A stretch of 64,000 nt of DNA from Endothia cerciana (Eukaryota > Ascomycota > Sordariomycetes > Diaporthales > Cryphonectriaceae): contig JALRMH010000021.1 in NCBI GenBank assembly GCA_026119935.1, forward strand, positions 434,001 through 498,000, written 5' to 3'. Positions 56,869 through 64,000 of this stretch are shown in pieces. The stretch's first letter is position 1. Every line of letters starts with the position of its first letter. A program made the position numbers and the translations under genes. Under the pieces are notes generated by a model. It was not told the origin of the DNA. It saw only the letters and a program-made list of their open reading frames with translations, and made no database searches.

Positions 56869-57467
56869 AGGGAGAGGGAAGCAGAGAGAGAGGCCACAGG
56901 CCTGCCCAAAGGGGACGTGTTTCGCGTACAGTGCTTGCTGTAGAAGCTGGGCTGCCGATGATGTAATGGCCTGCCATACCGGTGAACCCCTGTCACGATC
57001 TTCATATCCCTGCTTGCCCCTCCCGTTCTGACAGGCAGTCCCCTGGCAGACTGTGGGTTCATCCCGTCATGTGTGGGATGGAAGGCCGCACGATGGGTTG
57101 ACGATAATGGCGTCCAGGAAGAAACAACCAGGACAAGAAGGAAATTTCCCCCTTGTTGTTATGGATGAATAAATGTGCATCCGCTTCAGAAGACAACCAG
57201 GACACACAGGACAAGTTTTCCATGGTGGGTTTACCGACTATATCACGTAGTAGAAACTGCACTGCCGTGGTACATGGTACGAAGCACGGGTGCGCTCTCG
57301 GCCGAGTCTCCCGGACGTTATCCTCCGGCCCGAGCGGCACACCTACTATAGCTCGTACACGAGGCTGCGCACGCCGTATGCTAACCGTAGTGCAGAGAGG
57401 CTACAGTACACAAGTACACATAGTAGCCCCAGCAGCCGGGAGCTCTGGTAGCGCCACCAGTCCCGCA

Positions 57468-58423
57468 TCAGCCACGATGGCGAGTTGGCTCAGGGCGCGC
57501 AGTCGCCGTCCCAGCGACTGCTCCATCTCCTTCTCCTTGTTGGGAGGGTTGTTGTCCTCCATCCGGCACCCAGTACGGGGTTCGGCAGACAGGACAGTCA
57601 TATTTCCCCCTCAGGAACCAGTTCGCCAAGCACCGCCCATGGAAGGAGTGTTGACACGTCTTCGCCGAGACGACATCCTCTCCTACCCACGGGGGCCCTG
57701 GGGGTGACACGGGGCTGGTGCCGTCAGTCTTGTCCGTCGCATCGTCAAGACCCTTCGCTGGAGACGATCCTTCCCCCTTCTTTGCAACTTTGACGTCGGT
57801 CTTCTTGGCTTCTGGGGCTTGTTGGAATAGCTCGCTCGCTTTCAAGCTCGTAAAGTCAGCAATTGCTCAAGACAGGGCTCAGGAACTCCAAGTTTCAAGA
57901 AATTATCTTAGTATCCTCCGTCATGGCTCATAACCAGCGTCCACCCCCATGTAGAGTGTTTTTTTTTTTTTTTTTTTTTTTTGTGGAGAGGGGTCCGTTT
58001 GGGGGGTTTTTCTTCTTCTTCTTCTTCTTCTTCGATCGAAGAAATGAGAGAGAAAAGGGGAAGAGGGAGCATCTTTCTGAATGGGTAAATCATGACTGAA
58101 TGTACACACTGCAGATAGGGCACTCGAGGTTCGCCTGGGAGGCTCGGTTAGGGTGGTCGATGCGGTCCACGGCCGTGCGTAGCTCTCTCGTGGCGTTTAC
58201 AAGCTCCACAGCCTTGGGATGGTAGCCGCGCTTAGCCTTGTAGCCTCTCAGGCTCGCTATAAGAAGCCTTGAAGTCGCCGGCATCAATCAGCAAGACCAT
58301 CTCCCACCCGTGGGGACTAGCTAGATTACAACAAAGGAAACGACAGTCCACGTACAGAGTCAAGAAGATGATGGATAGGAAGGCTAGGAGGCCCACTATG
58401 ACATTCAAGGCTATGCTCGTCAT
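57468..58423 (-). CDS. membrane RING-H2 E3 ubiquitin ligase, 3 exons
   Basis: Minus-strand exons 58423-58356, 58267-58110 and 57838-57468; introns 88 nt (GTACGT) and 271 nt (GTGTGT). Product: 198 residues. One membrane helix at residues ~4-28 (SIALNVIVGLLAFLSIIFLT...), then a basic stop-transfer RGYKAKR, which orients the rest to the cytosol. The RING-H2 ligands are Cys72, Cys75, Cys137, His139, His142, Cys145, Cys157 and Cys160 (CPIC...CQHSFHGRC...CPVC). Such proteins recruit an E2 enzyme at a membrane and ubiquitinate membrane or associated proteins. The loop between the second and third ligands is about 60 residues, far longer than the usual 10-20. Junctions rest on frame and motif order; the second intron could shift by a few codons, and Met at 58284 in exon 2 is an alternative start that would drop the membrane helix. 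Confidence 0.78.
57959..58033 (+). repeat. T24 homopolymer and (CTT)n repeat inside the RING-gene intron
   Basis: A run of 24 T at 57959-57982 and about eight CTT units at 58011-58033. On the coding strand these are A24 and GAA repeats inside the 271-nt intron. Confidence 0.85.
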
Positions 58424-58742
58424 CTCTACCACTCTTCATCAAGGTTTCGGGACCCGGTGATCGTGCAATAAAAATGTCGCTATCGCGACACTATCTGGAA
58501 CAAGCAGTTCTGATCTGCTGGTGACCGCAGCTCGAGGCCCAGTGGGTCTGAAATAAGGGATCTGGTGCTTCAAGTCGGATCAAGTTGCGATGTGGCAAAG
58601 AAAGAAGGAACAAACTCGACCTTGGACTTTTCTTGGTCGACTTCGATAATTTGTCGCAATATGAGGAGAGTCGATTGGAATGAGGCACTGGATACCCTGC
58701 CGGTCGACTTGAAAGAGAATGTATCCGTATATAAAGGTGTAT

Positions 58743-58782
<40 letters not shown>

Positions 58783-60415
58783 TACCCCGCAGGTTGATGA
58801 TGGTAACCCCGTGGCTGCTGGGCCAAGTCGTTGATCCAACTCCTGTCAAGCTTATCAAGCGGCATCCCGCCCATTGGGGGCAGCCTCCTCATCCAGTCCT
58901 CGACTAGAATCGCGACAATTCGGACGGCATGCAGCACGCTCTTGTCAGCCCGTCCCCAACCGCTCGCCTGTTGTGGGCTCTTGCGGGGGCCGGATTTCTT
59001 CGTTGCGCTGGAGTCCGCTGGTGCTTTCACGGAGATCCCCTGACTCCCTCAATCTGGGGCCCAGTTGTCAAGTTTGGAGAGAAGTATCTTCCCGCCCCCA
59101 CGTGGCCCTTTCTGATTTCCTTCGCCCTCGGAACGAGCTGGAGTGGTTTCCGGCCGACGCTGACGGGCTGCAAAGGTGGACCTACTCCGGGCGGGCTGTC
59201 GACTACTCACGACTTGGGCAGCGTTCAAATGTATATGCTGCATGCGGGAATCCAACCGTCTGTTGAGCACACACTGTCTGTTCGGCAAAGACTTTTGTTC
59301 TTTTTGTCCCATCGTTTGTCCCTGTCGGGGACTGCTGCTTGCTCAAAGGCTGTGCTATTTCGTGCTATAGGTGCGGTCGCCTCGAGGCTAGCAGTCTTGC
59401 TGTAACACACAAGCCCCTTTGCAACGGTCGAGCGTACCAGTACCAATAGCTAATCCGGATGTTGAAGCGGTGGTATCTGAATCCAGCGCCTTGCATACAT
59501 TCGGCCGTCACAGCCGTGCTTGGAAGTTGTCGAGCGCGTCGAAGCCTGGGCTGAAACCTGGGGACTCGGTTTCTGCTCGGTCTTCCGGATCTGGACATAT
59601 GTTTATTTTGCCGCCTTGCCGCATAGACCTCTGACACCCACCCACACTCATGCGGACTACCATGGTGGCATGATATGTAAGCAAAAGGCACTGGTTTGTA
59701 CCGTACGAGGGTGCCCATCCCTGAAGGGCTGGTCCTCCAGGGCGCATCGGATAGCCTCGTGCAGATAAGTTTCGGGGGCCATTTCAGATCTTGGTCACGG
59801 ATTCGAGACCTTACATCCACCCTGACGAGGCAAGATGGGATTTTCAAGTACCAATCCAGGAAAGGATTTCGAGCCATATTAGCACGATGTCGCGTCACGA
59901 TCACAGACCTCGACTCGGCGGTCGAAATCTGGCTGTCGACCAGGTCGAACCGTCACTAGAGCCCAGCACAGCCTAGCCATCTAGGTGGGCACATTTTATA
60001 TCCTATATCTTCCATGGGGCTATTCGCAGTGGCATCATAGTCGGACCGCTCCCGCTGTGGGAGATGGGCAAGGCGCTGCTGCAGGGCGGCAAACGGCCAG
60101 CCGCAGATCTCCGGGATGCTTTTCATCACATCCCCTCACACAATCTCGGGACTTCGATACATCTGTTCAATATCTCGTATGTAGAAGGCTGTCGTCGCCT
60201 CACATGCCTTCGAGTCCCCGCAGCTGAAACAATGTCAACGTGTTGGAGATTTAGACGGAGGGATCGGCTGCTGGGCAGAATTCTTATACCCGCCGAGCGG
60301 AAAAGCCGCCATCCCCAACCCCTCACGGGTTCAAAAGCACTTACATACTAAATTCCTTCAATAGACCTACTAACGCAACACCGGTGGATCATTCTGACAG
60401 TAGCTCAATCTCATC
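58424..60415. other. intergenic, no gene seen
   Basis: About 2 kb. Contains the CA/TA compound microsatellite. Several frames of 80-180 codons overlap on both strands (58929-59405 plus, 59365-59904 minus) and have no recognisable motif. The right end is the leader of the MetE-like gene. Confidence 0.45.
58741..58782 (+). repeat. compound microsatellite (AC)n(AT)n
   Basis: About 11 AC units followed by about 9 AT units, uninterrupted. Confidence 0.9.
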
Positions 60416-61639
60416 ATGGCCCCGGTCTTCCGCGCCGATCAAGTCGGCTCCCTCCTCCGCCCGGCCTCCCTCCTCGACCTCCGCGCCAGGCACAACATCA
60501 CCGGCAGCTACGCGGCCATCAGCACGTCCGAGGAAGTCTCGCGCGCAACCTTGGACGCCGTCGCTGCCGCCGTGAAGCACCAGCTCGACCACTCCATCTA
60601 CCCCATCACAACCGGCGAGCTGGAGCGGTCCATCTTCTACGGCGGCTTCTTCGAGACGCTCGAGGGCCTCACCACGCTGCCCGCGCTCCCCATCCCTTCC
60701 GCCTTCCGGAGGGACTTACCCAGTGTCGCAAGGCTGCACGAGGCGGGCGTCACCACCCGCCCGGGAGTTGTGGGGACGGGACGGATCCGCTGGACGAGGC
60801 CTGCGTATGGGGACAGCTGGGCGCTGCTCAAGCAGTGCGTGCCGGACGAGTGGTACTGGGAAAAGTGCAAGATCACCATCCCCAGCCCGACGTACCAGCA
60901 CATGCAGCTCAGGCCCGGCACCGCCTATACGCCTGAGTCGGGGTACGCCAGTGACGACGACTACTTCGCCGACCTGGCGGCAGCGTACCGTGCCGAGCTG
61001 AAGAGTCTGTACGATGCGGGGTGCCGGAACGTACAGGTCGACGACCCGAACATGACGTTCTTTGTGATGGACTCTTTCCTCCAGGGCTGTCGTGCTGAAG
61101 GTGTAGACACGGATGAGCTGATAGAGCAGTATATCCGCGTGCACAACGCCTGCATCGCGGAGCGGCCGAAGGACATGCATGTCGGGATCCATTTGTGTCG
61201 GGGTAACATGTGGAGCGGTGTTGTCGAGGGCGGGATCGGAGCTGGCTCGTACGGGCGGATTGCAGAGAGGATGTTCAATGGCCTGGAGTATGACTCCTTC
61301 TATCTCGAGTACGATGATGAGCGCTCGGGCGACTTCGAGCCGCTGCGATTCCTGCCCAGGGGAAAGAGAGTCGTGTTGGGCCTGGTGTCGACGAAGCGAG
61401 CCGACCTAGAAGACGTGGAGGACTCAGTGAGGAGAGTGCGTGAGGCTGCGGTTGTTATTGCAAAGGCTCAAGACCGAGCGGTTGAGGCCGTCCTGCAGGA
61501 CAGCCTGGCTGTGAGTCCGCAGTGTGGTTTTGCGAGCCAGAGTCAGGGTGGCAGTGCGGGCATGACCGAACAGAGACAGTGGGAGAAGCTGACTTTGGTG
61601 AGGGATCTGGCTCGAAAGGTCTGGTCCGACGCTACATGA
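60416..61639 (+). CDS. stand-alone MetE-like (cobalamin-independent methionine synthase C-terminal family) protein
   Basis: Single exon, 407 residues, about half the length of full MetE/Met6, and matching only its C-terminal zinc barrel. The family includes bacterial YxjG/YxjH and related UROD/MetE-fold proteins that move methyl groups to thiols. The N-terminus is typical (FRADQVGSLLRPASLLDLR). Zinc ligands as in MetE can be assigned: His259 and Cys261 in IHLCRGN, Glu298 in FYLEYDDERSG, and Cys370 in SPQCGF. QVDDPN (~207-212) and the TTGELERSIF segment match the thiol/folate side of the barrel. The methyl donor is unknown because the N-terminal folate-binding half is absent. A folate-independent methyltransfer role is inference. 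The CTCATCATGG context supports the start. Confidence 0.88.
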   Translation: MAPVFRADQVGSLLRPASLLDLRARHNITGSYAAISTSEEVSRATLDAVAAAVKHQLDHSIYPITTGELERSIFYGGFFETLEGLTTLPALPIPSAFRRDLPSVARLHEAGVTTRPGVVGTGRIRWTRPAYGDSWALLKQCVPDEWYWEKCKITIPSPTYQHMQLRPGTAYTPESGYASDDDYFADLAAAYRAELKSLYDAGCRNVQVDDPNMTFFVMDSFLQGCRAEGVDTDELIEQYIRVHNACIAERPKDMHVGIHLCRGNMWSGVVEGGIGAGSYGRIAERMFNGLEYDSFYLEYDDERSGDFEPLRFLPRGKRVVLGLVSTKRADLEDVEDSVRRVREAAVVIAKAQDRAVEAVLQDSLAVSPQCGFASQSQGGSAGMTEQRQWEKLTLVRDLARKVWSDAT

Positions 61640-63118
61640 GGCTGCTAGGCGCAGTGTATTGTCGTACTAAGCTTGAGAGTCGATAGCTGAGCCGTCCTTG
61701 TACATATACGAGTGATGTGAACAGACCTTATTTTGATGAAGTGATCTTGCAAAGTACGCGAGGCACATTATGGAAGATTGCTGTAAGCACAGGGGGTGGT
61801 ATTAAGATCGATACAGGAAATCGCCATCCATCGAATGAGTTGGATCCAGATGCTTCCTAGGACTAGAGGGTCTCTTTCTCCCTTCGTCTCCTTTCTTTCT
61901 GAGATTGTCGTCCCGACAGTCTCGCTGGACGATCTTTATGACTTGTCGTACTAGACCGCGAAAGGCTTGGAGTTTCATGGCCTAAGATCCGGGGATTGTG
62001 GAGTCCTACCTGTGAGATATGTGCCATTACAACTTTCTGGTGTGAGAAGTTGCATTCCTACGGCTGAAATAGTCCAGACAATGTCGATGGCAAGAGCATC
62101 ACCGCAGAAACGAAAGCTGGCGGCCGCAGGCAGGAGATGGGGGCCAGAGGAGATCTCGGGATCCCTCTTCTACCGACCAGCCGGAAGCTCACGAAACTTG
62201 CGATCAGCAATGCCACGAATTGTTTTGCGTAGATCAGATAGGACTTTAGCATGAGGAGCCTTTCGTGAGATCAGTCACAGACCAGACTACAAGTATGCAT
62301 TAAAGTGTTTTCTGTAAGATGACACTGGGGCCATGTTGAATTCCTGAGACGATAACTTGTCAGAATCGGACCCAAACCTCAGGAGAGTATTCTGCCTGAC
62401 AATAGCTGATGGTCATATGATGACTACTACCAAAAATCCAGACTTTGGGTTGGGTGTGCTGTTCTAAGGTATTAGGTAGATAGATGTTCTCACCTGGCAC
62501 CTGAGAGCCGACACGTATGCAACCAATAGCCTTCTTTATTGCCCTAAATGCTGGATTTCAGAAAAGGGACATGGCTTCTCCCCTCTCACAGTTCAACGAG
62601 ATAAACCCCAAGGGAGATTACCATCATGCGAGGCATCACGCGCGTCGTCCTTCAGACGGTCTCTCATAAAAGATTGATGACGACACCGGGTCAGTTTTCG
62701 AGAGGCATAGGAAGGCGGTCGACAAAGAGTTTCATAAGTTGATCGGTATTCCAGCCGGCGCCTCTGACACACGCCCGCGTTTAATACAGTCTGGTCACAA
62801 ACAGTATATCTGCTGGCTTCTTGACATGTGTACTACATCGAGCTGGGAGAAGACTATCGATCTACCACGGTGTCTCTTAGGTCTCTTTAAAACAGGAGGC
62901 TAGCAAAGCTAGACGACTGCCTCCCGTGGCGCTGCTTTCGAAATATTTCACCCACGTCCTCGGTGCATATACTGAAGCATGGCTTATGTATTCACGGGTG
63001 TTGGAGATGAAATATCATCCACAGCACGTCAGGTGTGATGTTCGGCACACAAAGTATCACGACCTGGCTAACTGATTCTTAGCTCGAAGAGGTTTCTGGT
63101 AGTAGATGTGCGATCTTT
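61640..63118. other. intergenic, no gene seen
   Basis: About 1.5 kb separating two 3' ends. AT-rich, with only short unsupported frames; no repeats worth noting. Confidence 0.45.
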
Positions 63119-64000
63119 TTAAGACCTCCTCATGAGCCCGATCTCCAGACCCAATGGCTTCCTTAGGAAACCCTCGCTCGTTGCCATGTAGTCCTGCCTC
63201 AAGAAGACGCTATATCGCCTCGCCCACGTTGCCACGATCAACTTCATCTCCATCTCTGCCACATTCCTGCCAACACATGCGCGCGGGCCATAGCTGAAGG
63301 GGATGAAGGCGTTCTTCTGCCGCACCGTGACACTGTCCCACCTCTCCGGCCTGAAGTCATCCGCATCCTGACCCCAGATGTCCTTGGAGTGATGCATGGT
63401 GTAGGATGGCACGCTCAGCACCGTACCTGGTGGGAAGTAATGACCGAGCAGATGAACACCCTGTGGGTTGTCCTCGGGTATCTGCCGCGGAAGACCAATG
63501 GCTGATGTTGAATGGTATCGCAGTGTCTCGTTGACCACATTTTGCAGATACGGGAGGTCTCGGACCATATCATACGTAGGCACGTCGGTGCCGTCGGGAA
63601 TCGCGGCATCAAGCTCCTTCTGCAACTTTTCCAGACAGCCTGGCGTCCGAGCAACGTGATATAGCAGTGCACAGGACGAGTTCGAGGTCGTATCGCTTCC
63701 AGCGATGAGCTGTGTCAGAGCCTCAGCCGTCAGCTCCTCCCTTCCAAGAGGCTCGCCTTTCTCGTCTCTCCCTTCCATGAGGCGTGCCAGCAGATCCATC
63801 CTCTCAGCCTCCGGCGGATGATCCAGCCGCCCCTTGACACGAGCGATGGCGATCCCGGCGAGGTTCTGAACGGCGTTGACGCCCTGACTGAAGAATGGGT
63901 CAGGTAGCCACTTTGCGTACGGCTTAAGCGCCGGAAGGCACCCAAGCGCCGCGCTGACCTCTCCCCTGCGGTTGAGGATCTCGATGGCCGAAGCATAGAT
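63119..64000 (-). CDS. cytochrome P450 monooxygenase, C-terminal part (runs off the window)
   Basis: Minus-strand frame open from the window edge to a TAA at 63119-63121, 293 codons, no intron visible. It covers the C-terminal half of a microsomal P450. Landmarks in order: the I-helix oxygen-binding motif AGSDTTS, the K-helix E-T-L-R (ExxR), the DFRPERW segment (PERF-type), and the heme loop FSYGPRACVGRNVAEMEM, whose Cys binds the iron. The layout and the LPRQIPEDNPQGVHLLGHYFPPGTVLS stretch resemble fungal families near benzoate-4-monooxygenase (CYP53) and the wider CYP548/CYP52 relatives; the exact family cannot be fixed by eye. The N-terminal membrane anchor and the remaining exons lie beyond base 64000. 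Confidence 0.93.
   Translation of the reverse strand: MYASAIEILNRRGEVSAALGCLPALKPYAKWLPDPFFSQGVNAVQNLAGIAIARVKGRLDHPPEAERMDLLARLMEGRDEKGEPLGREELTAEALTQLIAGSDTTSNSSCALLYHVARTPGCLEKLQKELDAAIPDGTDVPTYDMVRDLPYLQNVVNETLRYHSTSAIGLPRQIPEDNPQGVHLLGHYFPPGTVLSVPSYTMHHSKDIWGQDADDFRPERWDSVTVRQKNAFIPFSYGPRACVGRNVAEMEMKLIVATWARRYSVFLRQDYMATSEGFLRKPLGLEIGLMRRS

Larger units (their letters stand above)
55759..57467. other. intergenic; UVE1 promoter and RING gene 3' flank
   Basis: About 1.7 kb without a recognised gene. C15 run at 56254-56268, and A/G homopolymers at 56837-56868. The short frames on both strands are mostly low-complexity. Confidence 0.45.

Noticed and set aside
59365..59904. 179-codon minus frame and overlapping plus frames at 58.9-60.3 kb as genes
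   Set aside because: Mutually overlapping, no motif recognised, no splice support.

Overview
The window looks like nuclear DNA of a filamentous ascomycete (Pezizomycotina, probably Sordariomycetes). Genes are split by short introns (53-271 nt) with GTRNGN-type donors and CTRAY branch sites just before the acceptor. Gene content is typical of fungi: AA9 LPMO with CBM1, GH28 polygalacturonase, Zn2Cys6 regulator, plasma-membrane H+-ATPase, Ugo1, Erg24, Uve1 and a giant DUF6606/DUF3638/DUF3645 protein. No operons, CRISPR arrays, rRNA, convincing tRNA or intact transposon were seen. The species cannot be named from the sequence alone.

Layout. 0-4.6 kb: a Cys-motif hypothetical protein (possibly 5'-truncated) and a secreted endopolygalacturonase. 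6.6-11.2 kb: housekeeping block with RRP15 (ribosome biogenesis), YAH1 ferredoxin (Fe-S assembly; tail-to-tail with RRP15) and UGO1 (mitochondrial fusion). 12.7-14.8 kb: AA9 LPMO-CBM1 and a small 12-Cys ORF. 16-19.5 kb: a nine-segment-class P3A H+-ATPase gene (8 exons, minus strand), one intron of which appears to be GC-AG. 19.5-27.9 kb: gene-poor, holding only a Zn2Cys6 factor. 27.9-31.5 kb: BTB/POZ protein and ERG24 sterol C-14 reductase (minus strand). 33.8-43.7 kb: one gene for a 3172-residue protein with SecA/SF2-like ATPase motifs. 43.9-47.9 kb: a secreted orphan glycoprotein and a secreted tannase/feruloyl esterase. 49.3-50.3 kb: a FAXC/metaxin-type GST-fold protein. 52.1-58.4 kb: GNAT acetyltransferase, UVE1 UV-damage endonuclease and a membrane RING-H2 E3 ligase, in a stretch unusually rich in microsatellites and homopolymers. 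60.4-61.6 kb: a stand-alone MetE-like zinc protein. 63.1 kb to the end: the C-terminal part of a cytochrome P450 running off the window.

How the genes fit together. PG (pectin), LPMO-CBM1 (cellulose) and tannase/feruloyl esterase (phenolic esters) point to a plant-biomass degrader or plant-associated fungus, but they are scattered among housekeeping genes and do not form a cluster. All exon junctions given were placed by hand from splice consensus, reading-frame closure and family similarity; every spliced model closes in frame. The most interesting object is the giant gene at 33.8-43.7 kb, whose two C-terminal DUFs carry a set of motifs resembling the two halves of a SecA/SF2 motor.
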